Of a DNA stretch of 64,000 nt, positions 1-13,345 are shown one piece after another (position 1 is the stretch's first letter; each line of letters begins with the position of its first letter). The translations under genes and the position numbers were made by a program. The stretch covers positions 922,357 to 986,356 of the forward strand of contig OY365817.1 of assembly GCA_959347315.1 (NCBI GenBank). The letters run 5' to 3'. Below the pieces are notes generated by a model. The model saw only the letters and a program-made list of their open reading frames with translations, did not search any database and was not told where the DNA came from. This stretch comes from Bimastos eiseni (Eukaryota; Annelida; Clitellata; Crassiclitellata; Lumbricidae).

Positions 1-1139
1 AGACAGAAATTGGGGAAGAGGGTTAAAGGAGGAGGCATTGAAATGTTTCACTCATGGGTTAGAGGGTTTCTAAAGTATAACCAGGAAACGAAGTACTAAC
101 TCACGAAAGTTATTAGAAATCAATTGAAGCATTGATCGTGCTGTAAAGTATTTATTTAAGCAATCAATTGCACGTTTTTGGTTACACACAGTATTTATCT
201 GATAGCCAATTCTTTGCAGCAAATTCTAGTTGATATATATATATATATACATATATATATACATATATATATACATACATATATATAGGGGCCTATATAC
301 TCCAACATATATATATATATACGCAATTATGCAACTAAACACATGGATCATTCTTCATATTGTCTTTTGTATATGAACTATTCTCGTCACACAGTCAACA
401 TTTTTGTCTATTTTTTCCTTTTCTTGGTTCATTAAGTAAGTCATTGTAATCAAATCAGTATAACAACTACTAATAAAAACATACAAGGTATACAAAATGC
501 TGGGAATAAAGGTTGCATGCTCCTCATCATAGATTATCTTAGATTACTCCGGTCACGAACTAGAGATGCTTGGAAAAAAAGCCTCACATAATAATACACA
601 AAAAATACACTAAATAAATTTTAACAACTAAAGAAATAAGTAGGTTGATTGGACAGTTAATTTGGTAAAACCCTTTGGCTGTATACAGTCTGTGGGGACT
701 TAGGAACATACAAAACATGTGAAGTTGGTAAAAACTTTCACAAATGATGAATAGTATCCCAAATAGCCCTAAAATGCAAATATTGCAGCAAACATAAAGA
801 ACTTGGAACATTTTCCAGGGTCTTAACTCTGTCTGCCGCACCGAAGACATGAGGCCAAAATGGAGGACGTCTGCATGGCAACCCTATAGAATGATGTCGA
901 AGAGTAATTCCGTCGGTGTATTTAATGAAGACTGCGTGAGTTTTCAAGTTTGAAAACTGAAAAGAGAGCGACTGAATGGTGCTAGAGAAAGAAGAAATCC
1001 TGTTCTGAGAAATGACAACAGAAGCGAGGAAGAGACAATGACGCCTTAGAGTCGTTCAAATAATTAGCAAAAGCATCGACCGTAACAACAATTTAATCGA
1101 TCACGCTCATGCTCGCGGTTCTTAAAATGCGCTTCATAA
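1..1139. other. No gene seen
   Basis: AT-rich sequence with a (ta)n tract near 231-320. The open frames here are short and carry no recognisable motif. Confidence 0.5.
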
Positions 1140-1420
1140 ATGTCTATAGACTAGAAATAGCAGGAAAGGATCAAGGAGTTTTTTGCACAGGACTGGAAAG
1201 TCCATAATATGTAACGTCGTGCCACTAGTTTTTAGGCGATAAAATCTTAGTCACGAATGAAAATTCACAAATAACTATATCAGTAAAATAAATAAAAATT
1301 ATTTCGGAGGTTAAAGAAATCATATTTTCAAATAGAAGCAAAATGTAGTAAGTGGCGACATCTATGCTTATAAGAGTGGAACGTGTACACGGAAATTTAA
1401 AGAGTTACCATTCCCTTCAT
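1140..1420 (+). repeat. Interspersed repeat X, copy 1
   Basis: Runs from caggactggaaagtcc to gtgtacacggaaatttaaagagttaccattcc. It aligns along its length with 5575-5845 and 7716-8005. Non-coding, AT-rich, no visible terminal inverted repeat. Confidence 0.75.
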
Positions 1421-2033
1421 GTTGATTCATTAGATAAATATATAGGTCTCCGTGCGTACACTCAACGAGATCGTCTTAGTCGTACTTTAGCACACATGTA
1501 GCGTGCGCATCGGGTATACTCTGAATGGTCGTGCTCTATCTATCTCTTCCGTTCAGTCTCCTCTGGTCTTCGGATCTATAGACAGAAAACGCATCCATTC
1601 CTCTGCTAATTTCCTCCTCACGCTGGTTCCCTGTCCTCTAAGAATTTCCCCATTGGCTTTCGACTAAACTCACCCTGGATGATTTCAGATCGCACAGCGT
1701 ATACTTGTATATACCACCGATCGGAACCTGGTGAATTATGTTCGGGCGCTATATAAATTGTCAGATCTTTGTTAAATCTTAGTTAAATAAAACGTGTGTC
1801 TGTCATTAATTGTATATTTCCAGGGACTTCTTAGAATTTGCAGCGATATCAGACAGATTAGCCTTAAGGACTCGTATTCTCCTCAACTCATTTCCTTTGT
1901 CGGCTGTTTCCGGGCTTTATTGGGATTTCGTCATTGTAGAAATTTTCTTGTACACAGATTTCACGTAACAGTGACTAAAGACTGAAACGTTGCTCGTATG
2001 TATACGAATGCTCTAAGATTAGATTGAATTTGA

Positions 2034-2140
2034 TTGACTGAGATATAAGAGATTTGATTGGATCATTGGACTGCATTGGAGATTTGATTGGATCATTGGA
2101 TTGCATTAGAGATTTGATTGGATCATTGGATTGCATTGCA
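2034..2140. repeat. Minisatellite, about 30-bp unit, three to four copies
   Basis: Units of gagatttgattggatcattg plus gattgcatt with small changes. Confidence 0.85.
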
Positions 2141-2404
2141 GATTTTATGGAATTAGACTGGATTAAATTTGACCTAACGTTCACATGGCAATGATCTTGG
2201 AGCCAAGAAGTGCATGTCTGTGAATAGTGTATTTCTCAGCTTTTCAAATTTGTCCTTAGGACTCCTTCAATTAGTTATAGCCTTTAATTAATTAATCTTT
2301 TTACAGGAGTTTACCTAACCAAGAAATTCACAGCAGACGGTATTTTCGTCAGTTCTTAATCAATAATCACCATGTTGAGCGCTAAACTAGAACAGTCAAA
2401 TAAT

Positions 2405-2470
2405 CACTGCCGTGGTTAAAACGGACAGGACACTCAGCAGCAAACTTTGGGTTCAGATCCCGACAAGGAT
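2405..2470 (+). ncRNA. Possible tRNA-derived SINE head
   Basis: ggttcagatcc at 2449-2460 is one mismatch from box B, with a loose box A (ccgtggttaaaacgg, 2410-2424) upstream. No tRNA fold was confirmed. Confidence 0.25.
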
Positions 2471-3049
2471 GGCGTTTATTACGAACATCTCAGCTATTAC
2501 AAGCACAATTACACCGTCATAAGTTACTTAAGAGTTACGGACCAGATTCGCAATCAGCTTATGACAAATATTATTATCAGTTATACGAAAAATGATTCAC
2601 GATTTCTGCCTTGTATACCTTTTATAAGTACAACATTACTACTCACACCTAAGTATATGATCGGTTTAAACTTCAAGCATCTCATTATAACCGTACATAT
2701 ACTTTAGCTATGTAACATGTCCAGCGTCGTCCACTTTATATGCCATCTACTAAACACCATCTAAAAGGCCCGTCACTGCTCTTTGCCTGTAGGGCCCGGA
2801 ATTCCTGTCAACGGATCTGCAGCAGCTGAAGTAGAAATCTTGAAAGAAATTTCTGCCCTGTCGGGCATTTCCAGAATTAATGCCTTCAACATAATGACTC
2901 AATGTGATTTCATCAAGATCTAATGAGTTTGAAATAAATAGGCTTATTGCGGATATAGAAGCCTCACAAGATTTTATTTAAAAAAGGTCAGGTTCAATGT
3001 ACGTTGCCAAAGAATTGCACTTCACAGTTTCCGGTTTTGCAATCACAGC

Positions 3050-3240
3050 ATTATAATTTATTATTAATTTATTATTAATTCATTATTAATTCATTTTTTA
3101 TTCATGCTTCATTCGTTAATAATTCATGACTAAGATTGCTAATTCATTACTAATTCATTAATTAAGTCATTACTAATTCATTATTCATTCATCATTCATT
3201 TACTTTAGGTCCTACAAATTCATTTATTTGTTATTCTATT
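3050..3240. repeat. attaattc-rich simple sequence
   Basis: Imperfect tandem of ttattaatt/attcatta. Just downstream at 3255-3310 (minus) lies a short tail motif shared with other sites in the window (agcacctcctcaagg, cf. gcgcctcttcaag at 15,723). Confidence 0.6.
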
Positions 3241-3899
3241 GTAATTCATTCATGATAAAGATTTATATAGCACCTCCTCAAGGCAAATACTCAGAGGTCT
3301 TGAGACCTTACTTTAAATGTATGCTCGGTTCCATTAGCGATATAAATCCAAATAAAAATATTTGATTGATCAAAATATCTTACTTATATATATATAATTA
3401 TAATCTATAAGAAATTTCCCGGTGAATTTCTTAGTCATGTAGCATAAACGAATTTTGAATTTTCACCCAGATGTCCTGAGGTCAAGTCCTCTGAGGACGG
3501 ACAAACAGACAGGCAGAAGAACAGACAGGCAGAAGTACAGAAGGACAAACAAGCAGAGAGACAGCCAGACATTCCAATATATCTGTCGCGCTAGTGTTCA
3601 TATATTATGGATAATTCGACCATAAAGTAAGAACATCAACTATATACCGTCGGCAATATAAACGGTTTAGCGTCAGAGCTGTAATTATTAAGTGTCAGTA
3701 AGTTTATGCAACGAAATTACAGAATCCGTCGGAATGTTGTGGAGCTGATTGATCGCCTCTGACCGGTCCAAGGTCTCTTCAGAGGCCACGAAAGGTTGCG
3801 AGACCTCTCGGAACAGTCGCTGCATGACGCCGCAAGCATTAAAGCGAGAATCCACACCTGTTAAGCATCATTTCTAAACAAATATGAGAAAATTGTTGC

Positions 3900-4290
3900 C
3901 TCTGTGTGGACCTCTATTCTTCCTCGGCGGCCGACCGGACAATGGACCACGGGCAAGCCCTGACGTTTATTGCGGAGACGGCCTGAAAGAACGGGATTCC
4001 ATCGCGGGACCTTGTTGACCCGAGAGGTCCCGGCGCATAGGTGGCTGCCTCGCCGTGGCCGGGTCAGCGGTCTTTCTCCTGAAGGGGTCTCGACCGAAGG
4101 GTTGGCCTCCGCAGACACGGAGTCGCGACCCCGCCGGACACGGAAATATTTCTCGGTGATTAAGATGACTGAGTCGAACAATGGTCGTCGGTCGATGGGG
4201 CGGATCGGACGCGGCCAACCGCGACATTCGCAGGAACTGATCACGCTTGAACGAGCACACGCAATAGAAGAAAACGCATAAACGTATTTC
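3900..4290. other. GC- and CpG-rich island, no supported gene
   Basis: A sharp GC-rich patch in AT-rich DNA with overlapping open frames on both strands and none preferred. It could be an old repeat or CpG island. Similar patches occur at 15,880-16,130 and 20,160-20,420. Confidence 0.3.
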
Positions 4291-4359
4291 ACTGAAGCGA
4301 AACGAAAATGAATACTCATACATACATACATACATATAAAAGTACATACACATTACACA

Positions 4360-5574
4360 CATACATTTATATACGATGTGTATATGTGTATAATTGCAGA
4401 GGCAACCCAGTTAAACAAATATACAGATCTTTCTAGTAGCCCGCCCAATCTAAGTATAACCGTGTCATAAACCCACTGCTATACACCCATTGTCCCTTCA
4501 AATTACGCGGCGATTTGCTCTCTACATGAATTCTCTATAACCGTAACGAGCATCGGATAAATTGCGACAGTGCATTGAAGCCCCTCCGTCGTATTTGCCT
4601 GAGCGGAGAATTTTTGTCGAGATGGTCAAAGGAATGTTTGTTGAAAGATTATGGAGCAATTTAGCAAGGGAAGAAGTTCAAACAGATCAGAATATAATCG
4701 AATACGTAAAAGTAGCCTATTCCTTAGCCGAAGGTAGGCCTATAACTCTATAGCAAACTCGACGACTTAGAGGGAAAGATTGTTTGCTTTAGATTTACTG
4801 CAAAGTAAACAACAATTGATCGTCTGTCCATAGACGAATTTAAAATCAATACGTCTGATCTGCAGGAGTTTTTAAGCCATGCATTTATCTTATAAGAGTA
4901 TACGTACAATTTTGTACTAAGCGCATTCCGCCTGGATGAGTCATGTATACAGCCTGCAGGCGTAAATTATACACTGTATACTAGCGAATATCAGAGGTGA
5001 GGTTGAGACAATATGACGCACCTTTCATATGCGTCCTCCTTAATTTACATTTTTTTATGAATTTAAATCCTATCGCTGTCAGCTGTTTCAGATGGAACAT
5101 CATACTCTATTCGAACGGAGTAGCTCGTTGAAATATTGTCTTGTGTGGAATAACGACATTTCTGATATCAAACAATGTTGGATACGATTACGTTAAATAT
5201 CATTTCAGAAGTGTACGAAGATTTGTGGAAAAGTTTGAAAAGTTGAGTCAAAGAGCGATTGCGATTTCACAAGCGAACGGAATTATTTAGGTGAGTTTGT
5301 TTAGTTTGATCTTGTAATCTTGAGTAAATTGTTTTGCTGTTTTGTCTTCTGCGTTGCGATGGAAAGTACTGATTCTCATGAGCCGAGGTTATCAAGATTT
5401 TGAAATCGCTAACACTTCCGGCTGCCTATAAGTGCTAACGTAAGAGATTGCTTTGTAAAAATGTGCATGCGTTAGTTATTTAGTTCTTTTTCTTCTGCCT
5501 CTAGCCGTACTATATCACGTGCTTATTGCCATTCCACTAAATTAATCTTGGGGTAATGTCAAGTATACCTATTA
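4360..5574. other. No gene seen
   Basis: A 63-codon frame at 4562-4753 (VERLWSNLAREEVQTDQNII) is isolated, and I cannot assign it. Confidence 0.4.
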
Positions 5575-5845
5575 TGAACAGGACTCCCTCTAATGTAGAG
5601 TCGTGTCACTAATTTCTTTGGCGATGATTGGGAGTAAGAAATTTCCACATCGTGTTGACATTATAAGTCGATTCATTCTATTTTAGTTATGAGCGAAAAT
5701 TGATGAATAACTATTTCAGCAAAATAAAAAATGCATGTGGAGGTTTAAAACATGATATTTTCAATTAGGAGCACAATTTAAATTTGGCGACATCTATGTT
5801 TAAGAGTGAAACGTGAACACGGACATTTGAAGAGTAACCATTCGT
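5575..5845 (+). repeat. Interspersed repeat X, copy 2
   Basis: Same order of blocks as copy 1: aacaggact, gtgtcacta, ggcgat, aataactat, gcaaaataaa, ggaggtt, attttcaa, ggcgacatctatg, gaaacgtgaacacgg. Confidence 0.75.
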
Positions 5846-6399
5846 CTAACGTAGATTTCTTAAATATAGTTATAACTATGCGTAATTTTGCGTATACCTG
5901 ATTCATTTTTCGTCTTGCTATACAATTTCGGCAGATTTGCTTAGGATCGTTATGGAATGCATGTCAGAGAAGTGCTGCAGTTACGCAACATATCTTAACG
6001 TTACTTATAATGTTTTGCACTTAGACAGCATATGACTCTATCAGCCACATTAGTTCTGTTCAAAACAGACATTAGTTGTCTTGAAACAGACAGGCGAACA
6101 GACAGACAGCGCATGCGTACTACAACCAATCAATTCGATCCGTTCTGTTGCCAGTTCTTTGTTCCGGATAACCGCAGTGCGTAAGTGTCGCACAAATTCA
6201 GATCTGGCGGTCTAATCTGCGCCCACTCCAAGCGACGGGCGCCAAATCCATTTTGCACCCAATTACTACCCGTCGTCGGCTTAAGTCGGGCGCCGTCGGC
6301 AGTCCTCGGCCTTTTCATACTGTGCTGCCCCTAGCGGCGACTGCGGCGACTGGCTAAGAAGTCACAAGGGGACGACCACTCCTCGCGAATTAATAGAGC

Positions 6400-7060
6400 G
6401 ACGCTTCGAGGCAGGAGGGAGGCAGGAGGGAGGAGATTCAGGAGTAGGATTTGTGAGAGAAGGAGGCAGGGAGGAAGGCTGGGAGGCAGAGAAAGACATT
6501 GAGGTAGTGGAGGGTAGGGGTAGACGGGAGCAGATGTAGATGGAGAAGAATTGTGGAAACGGAGGGTAGGAAGAGAAGGAGCGGGGTGCTTTGAAGAAGG
6601 CAAGGAGGGGCACGAGAAAAAAGAAATATGAGGAAGGAAAAAGGGAGGGATAGGAAGTGAGGGAGGGAAATGAAGACAAGGAAGAAGGAAGGATGCATGG
6701 AAGGGCAGCGAATTTGAGGAAGCTGGCGATTGGTCATAGGCTGACCGCAGCAAAGGAGGAGGGAAGAGAAAGGAAGAGGAAGAGACAGTGGATGAGAATA
6801 GGGGAAGGGAAGAGCACGCGCAGGTGGATGACCACATGCATCAATCAAAGGAAGATGACCAAGAGGGTGTGAGGGAGGGATGGGTCGATGGACTCATACT
6901 GTATATATACGCGGAAAGATGGATAAATAACTGGCTGGCTGACTGGCTGGATGATGTGGTGGCGGCGGAGGTGGTGACAGTGATGCTGCTGCTGCTGCTG
7001 ATGATGACAATGATAGTGACGATGACGACGACGACGATGATGAAGATCATCGTGATAGCG
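6400..7060. repeat. Purine-rich tract followed by GAT/GCT triplets
   Basis: 6400-6800 is strongly purine-biased on + (agg/gga rich). 6957-7055 is gat/gac/gct triplet repeat. Frames across it are compositional artefacts. Confidence 0.7.
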
Positions 7061-7715
7061 GTGATGTGCATGTTTGAACTCTGACCACAGAATGCTCCAC
7101 TCCATATATATATATGGTATGGATGTCACATTCGTGACGTCGTGGATCTGGTGACCGGGTCATCGGGTACACAAAGACCATCCGAGTATTAACTCTGTTC
7201 ACAGGCCCCTCATTGCCATGCGCCATGACCCCGGAAACGAATCTCGGATTGAACCATTTTATTTTTATTGAGCGCCGGACTTCATTGAATCTGATCGCGG
7301 TTCCTTGCTCTCTACATAAACATTAAATGAAATTCGTGATCGCATGCTTTAGCCTGTATACGATCACGATGTTATTACGATTTCATGACTGTAGCCTAAT
7401 TATCATAGACTGACTGAACGATTACGATTTTCGTGATCTTCAGTTTACTGCCGCTATTACATCTTGAAATTACGATTACGATTTCGCTCTCAGTTCACGA
7501 TTGCGTAATCGTAAAAGCAAACTACAAATTTATAAAGCCCTATAAGTTAGGCTAAAAAAAGACAAGCTTATTCACGAACGTCTGAATACAATAACAATCT
7601 CAATTCACAAAAGCGACTGCTTTCAACTTTAAAAACATCGTTAATGCGTTCCAGTGAATACAATTAAGTTAAATTAATGAAATCTCCCATAAGCACTTGG
7701 CAATGCCCAGTTTGC

Positions 7716-8005
7716 ATAGGACTGGAAACTCCCTATGTTCCTTCGTGTCACTTTGTCTTGGGGTGATAATTGGGAGCAAGAGTTTTCGCATTCTTTAACA
7801 TAACAAGCTGATTCGTAAACTCGTAGTTATAAAGATAAACTGACGAACAGCTATGTCAACAAAATAAAAAGTGACTTTTGAGGTTCAAGACTCCATACTA
7901 TTAATACAATAATGTTTTCAAATAGAGGCAACATTTAAATTGAGGCGGCATCTATGTTTGAAAATGAAACGTGTACAGAGAAATTTGACGGTTTGCCATT
8001 CCTGC
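7716..8005 (+). repeat. Interspersed repeat X, copy 3
   Basis: Same blocks, with an extra segment near ctattaatacaataatg relative to the other two copies. Ends gaaacgtgtacagagaaatttgacgg. Confidence 0.75.
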
Positions 8006-8545
8006 AGTAATACAGATTTCTTGACCATTTAGACGATGATTGCATTGTCGACTACGTAGCGTCGTTCAGGGTTGAATTTACTTCTATGCAGCGATGGGTG
8101 GAAGATCCCGCTAAGTGGGACAACCAAGGTAATGAAAAAGCAGAAACACGACATAATATAATGACAGCCGGTTCAAATTAAGGGAGAAGAATCAAATGTA
8201 AATCAAGAATTAACTTTTTATCAAAACTTAACTAATCACCGTATATACAGGCGTATAATACAGTGCATGGCAATTCACTTGTGTCAGATAGTGAAGTAAT
8301 TAAAATTACTCCACAATCACAAGAATAAATTTTATTCATAAAATTATGGAAACCAGGCGGTACGCGGCTCAATGTGGGCATACCATTGCATGGCAAAAGG
8401 GGTTTGCGAGCCCAATAGGGACCAACCGAGTATTTGTGTGATGGGTAAAGGGTTGTCGATACAACTTGGTGCTTCATTTTGTGAGGTAGAGAGATAATTA
8501 TAGACAGACGGATGGACGTACAAACTAAGGGATACAGTTGAGTGA

Positions 8546-8548
8546 ATG

Positions 8549-8586
<38 letters not shown>

Positions 8587-8645
8587 GACGGACGGACGGA
8601 CGGACGGATGGACAGATAGATAGACAGAGACAGAGACAGAGCAAG
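8546..8645. repeat. (gaca)n / (gacg)n microsatellite
   Basis: Tandem gaca then gacg then gata/gaca tetramers. Confidence 0.9.
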
Positions 8646-8994
8646 CGATGACAATGTGATGACGTACCCTGTGCTCTTCCTCTGTGCTTATCATACGTCA
8701 CATAAATAGCAATCTCCTCCTGTACTTACTGATCAACTACTTTCTGCGAATATCGAATGAGGCATTTTCTCTTCAGGTCCAGACAATCACAGCATCAGCA
8801 ATCGAAGCATCCTTCAGATCAAACACGAAACAGGGTCACCGTATCTATGTCGACCTGACCTATATATCATGGCAACGCAATGGCTTCCGATCGGTTGCTA
8901 TGTCAACAGTCTTACGTCACTCGTCACGCTTCTTTTAGAGCATCTGAGTAAGATCTGAGCTGACTTACAATGGCAATCGGTATTTAATGTATCG

Positions 8995-9190
8995 TTATCA
9001 CAATCGTCATCACCATCGTCATCGTCGTAATCGTCGCCGTCGTCATCATCATTTGCAGGAGCAGGACCAGTAGCATCATCATCAGCAGAAGCATCATCGT
9101 CATCGTCATCGTCGCCATCATCGTCATCATCCATCATTGTCGTCATCGTCGTCTTCATCATCATCATCGTCATCGTCATCATCGTCAACA
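8995..9190. repeat. ATC/GTC triplet microsatellite
   Basis: Interrupted catcatcgtc triplets, the complement of GAY. Confidence 0.9.
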
Positions 9191-9369
9191 TTATCATCAG
9201 AGTCATGATCAGAGTCAACCGCATTGCTTGAACGTTCTTACCATTCATAATCCATAAAAATATATATATGCCAACCTATCGCTCTCTGTCTGTGTGTCTG
9301 GCTGACTGTGCTTTGTCGACCCATCGATCAATCAATCGAGGCTTGCATTCATTCTTTCTTTTCATCCAT

Positions 9370-9955
9370 TCGACCTTCAAACTGTCTTTTCAACCATCCA
9401 TCCATCTGTCTTTCCTTCATTACGTCCATCCATTATTTCTTTCATTAATTTTTCCTTCCATCCATCCATCCACCAACCTTCCCATTTATCGTTTCTTCCT
9501 TGCATCCACCTTTCCTTCCACCCACCCATTCTTTCTCCAATACCTCCTTCCATCCATCCGTCCATCCATCCATCAATCCATCCATCCTTCCTTACTTAGA
9601 TGTAAGGTGCCGGTCTACTTGAGTTAACTAGTTAAGAAATAAAATTACTTTCGTACGTGTAATATTATTGTTTTCCTGCCTGCTGCTTGTATTTTTTGTG
9701 AGAAAGTGTGTGCCCCGTTAGCGGGAACTCTTTGGTCCCTTAGGGGTTTATTTATTTCTTCCTTTTGTTCTTCCTCTTCTGACTTGCTTCTTTTTACGTT
9801 TTCATATTCCTTCCATCCATCCATCCATCCATCCATCCATCCATCCATCCATCCATCCATCCATCCATCCATCCATCCATCCATCCATCCATCCATCCAT
9901 CCATCCATCCATCCATCCATCCATCCATCCATCTATCCATCTCTCTATGCCTCCT
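9370..9955. repeat. CCAT-rich block with perfect (atcc)n
   Basis: 9370-9595 is degenerate ccat/ttcc. 9811-9935 is nearly perfect (atcc)n. Confidence 0.9.
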
Positions 9956-10365
9956 TCATCCTTCCATCCATCTTCAGCCATGTTCACCTCTTCCTCCACC
10001 TCATCTTCTTCCTCCTCTTCCTTCTCCTCCACATCATCGTCCTCCTCCGTTGGTCTATCGGTGTGTGTGTATGTGTGTGCGTTGGTTGGTTGGTCGTCGA
10101 AGATTTGTATCTGTGCTACGCGACGGTTCGAAAGGTCGGCTTCGAATCGATGGAACGGGGATCGTAATGAATCACCCGAGGTCATCGCAGGTCACTCGCG
10201 GAAGACGACCGGGGTTCCGACCTTGCCCGAGTTAATGCCACTTTACCGACGGACTCATCTCCTGGCGCAGCATAATGGCCCCCAGCTCACATCCCACCCA
10301 CTGCCACGCTCTGCCCCCCTTTCGTACGCCACTCCAGCTCCTCAGAGGGGTTGCTTCTTTCGCCT

Positions 10366-10368
10366 CCC

Positions 10369-10431
<63 letters not shown>

Positions 10432-10700
10432 GCCGCTCGATTCGCAGTCTTTTGCTTCTGTTTGCTTATCTGATACTTTATCTGTTTGTGTGACTGTCTC
10501 TGTTTCTCTTTGTTGCTCTTTGTCTGTCTATAGCTGTCACTCTTTCCATGTCTCTTTCCTCTCACTCAGTCGTCATTCTCTGCAGATGTGTCTCTCAGTC
10601 TCTCTGTCTGTCAGGTTGTGTTTGTCTCTCTCTCTCTCTCTCTTCAACTCCCTGTCCACCTCTGTCTGTCCGTCTAACTGTCTGTCTCTTTCCTCATACG
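10366..10700. repeat. (tctg)n microsatellite and degenerate tctc flank
   Basis: Perfect (tctg)n at 10366-10431, then a long imperfect tctctgtctg flank. The long open frames over this block are artefacts. Confidence 0.9.
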
Positions 10701-11126
10701 TCTGCTTGCCTCATCACGCATCCATTTCTCTTCACCAATTCCTCTTTTCATCCCTTCCCTGTGTAACCCTACCCTACGCACCACTCTTCCACCCTCCAAC
10801 TCCCGCATCCCTCCATCCCTCTCTTCCACCATTCTCCGTATCTGTTTTCCCCTGGATAGGGTTCCCTTCCTCCCTCTCCTTCCATTCGACTCTGATAGTC
10901 GTCGTTCTTCCCCTATCTGCCTCCATTCATCACTTGCGGTTGACACACTCTCCATCTCGCTCCAATGGACAAAGATACCACCCACCGCAGTCTCCATCCA
11001 TCCAGCTGCTGCCGCTGAGGCTGCGGGCTGTCCACGAGGCACGGTAGCCGGTTGGTGTAGTAGGTATTTGGGTATTTTCCCACTTACGGTTGCTATAGCG
11101 ATCTCGAGAAAGAGGCAATTAATATA

Positions 11127-11178
11127 TGATGATGATGAGTCTGATGATGAATCTGAAGATGAATCTGATGATGATGAT

Positions 11179-11210
<32 letters not shown>

Positions 11211-11400
11211 CGACGACGACGAGGATGATGATGATGATGGCGATGTCGATGACGACGACGCGATTACGACGACGACGACGATAATGATGGTGACGGCGAC
11301 GGTGATGATTACAATGACGATGATGATAATAGTGAGAAATAGAACAAGAAGAAGAAAAACAAGAAGAAGAACAAGAAGAACAAGAGGAAAAACAAGGACA
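11127..11400. repeat. GAT/GAC triplets then AAG-rich tract
   Basis: gatgatgat and gacgacgac runs to about 11310, then aagaagaacaag. The apparent poly-Asp frame has no coding support. Confidence 0.9.
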
Positions 11401-11865
11401 ACGAGATAGAGGAATAAACGTGTAAAGTACTTCTTATCGACTTACTGTTCAGATTCCCTGAAGAGTTTTGAGACGTTCGTGTTCTTATCTGCATATGCTA
11501 TGCGCAATTTTTGTGCATACAGTTTAGTCTAGGTTCTATGTCCATGGATGAATTAAATGTATTCAAACATTGCGCATATTTAGATGTGAAAGAAACACGC
11601 ACATCTGCACTGATTAAACCGCTTATTTGATCGCTAAAAAGGACTAAATTATATACATAGCTGAGCAAATGCATTGTACAATCTGAATATTTCATTAGTT
11701 TTAATTTATGGTTTGTTTTTGAGATGTCTGTTTGCATGCATTTTGAATATTAATAATGTCACTGGAAAACACATTTGTCCACACATTGGCCTATATGTGG
11801 CAAATTGTCCGACCTATCGAGATAACAATAACGATGAAATAGTGATAACAATTATTGTAATAAAA

Positions 11866-11898
11866 GAAATAATAGTAATAATAATGATAATGATGATA

Positions 11899-11955
<57 letters not shown>

Positions 11956-11960
11956 TTAAA
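11866..11960. repeat. (aat)n/(gata) microsatellite
   Basis: aataatgataatgat followed by a pure aat run. Confidence 0.9.
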
Positions 11961-12469
11961 TAGTAATATTAATAATAAGCAGCACGTCGCGAATGAGAAC
12001 TTATATATAACACAGTTTTAGCTTTAGATTCTATAGATCCCGAGAGATCATTTCTACCTCATGGCCAACAAAAGTAATAATTAACACCTATAGAGCCGTA
12101 GCGCATGTCAATTCCTAAAACACGGGCACACGTTACTTTTATATAATGTCTCATTCATTTAAGCACAAGAATAATGTTTCTTCTTGACTGTCAAATCCAT
12201 ATTTACCGAAAAGGCGCATCACATGTCTACAGCACGTGAACAAACAATGAGCCAATTATTATCCGTGTATACCTTATGCATAATACGTGCATTTCTCAGC
12301 TGGCTGCCATCAATGCAAATGCACGAGGAATCAGTGCACTTGTGCGTGCATTGGGTGGATGTGGGACACCCCAGTGTAGATAGGGTTTAAGCCGATCATT
12401 TTTGGCCAATGGATTTTAAACTAGGCTTTTTAAAATCATATCCTTTACTAGAATTCATAAGTCATGATT

Positions 12470-12700
12470 ATTATCTTCGTCGTAATTATCACGTTCTTGT
12501 TCTTTAGCATTATTGTCATCATCTTCTTCTTCTTCATTTTCTTCTTCATTTTCTTATTCTTCTTCATCATCCTCATCACCATCATCCTCAATTACATACC
12601 ATCATCAGCATTATAATTAGTATTATATATAGAGCACCATCATCATCGCCGTCGTTCTTTCATCCTGACCATCGTTATCAACAACAACAACATCAGCAGC
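12470..12700. repeat. Degenerate TTC/ATC/CAG triplets
   Basis: Low-complexity triplets, no gene. Confidence 0.7.
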
Positions 12701-12787
12701 AGCAACGACATAAGACGAATTAAAAGAGGAACTGCTCAACTTTTGAACTTTTGGTCATTTAACAGCTCGTATGTCTTTTTATTGCCC

Positions 12788-12897
12788 GCATATATATATG
12801 TGTATATATATATATATGTATATATATATGTATATATATATGTATATATATATATATATATATATGTGTATATATATATGTATATATATATATATAT
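12788..12897. repeat. (ta)n with periodic g
   Basis: tatatatatg units in irregular period. Confidence 0.9.
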
Positions 12898-13254
12898 GCC
12901 TTCTGTACAAGTTTTCTGACTGTAATTACATATTTAAATATATATGCTTTGTAGAGCATCTTCGGGAAAGAGTGGACTTGCAAAATTGTTTCTTTATATC
13001 ATGTTTATATTGTCTTCCTTTATTCATAATCTTCTTTTAAATCTTGACAATTGCGCTCTAATAATAAATTTATTAGCCAACATGGTCCAATTAAATGACT
13101 CCAATATGACTTGTCAAAGCCATCCATTGGCTGCTATTATGGTCGTAGGACCTATCATTTGGAATGGAATGGACTTCCCATAGAACTCCGTCTCCTACCT
13201 AAGAACTCCTAATCTTCATTCTACGCCTCTCTTAAAACTGTCCTTTTCAACCGA

Positions 13255-13345
13255 GAGTTAGGCCGGTAGCGCCTCTGAGTAGATACCTTGAAGGGGCGCT
13301 ATATCAAGTATTTTTGATTGATTGATTTGATTGATGGTCTATACT
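13255..13345 (+). repeat. LINE/SINE-type 3' tail with gattgatt
   Basis: gcgcctctgagtagataccttgaaggggcgctatatcaag followed by ttgattgattgatt. The same motif occurs at 33915-33972 (+) and in the complement at 3255-3310 and 15,718-15,745. Confidence 0.55.

Noticed and set aside
3861..4362. Arg-rich 103-156-codon frames on both strands
   Set aside because: GC-rich patch with all frames open; no motif or codon preference supports one.
9645..10185. Trp-Met-Asp-Gly and Ile-His-Pro-Ser repeat proteins
   Set aside because: Direct translations of the (atcc)n microsatellite.
9947..11047. 366-codon frame, the longest in the window
   Set aside because: Its Ser/Leu/Val/Cys-rich content follows the tctg/tctc tracts; no domain, and the opposite strand is equally open.
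11068..11409. Poly-Asp acidic protein frame
   Set aside because: Translation of GAT/GAC triplets, most likely a retroelement tail or microsatellite.
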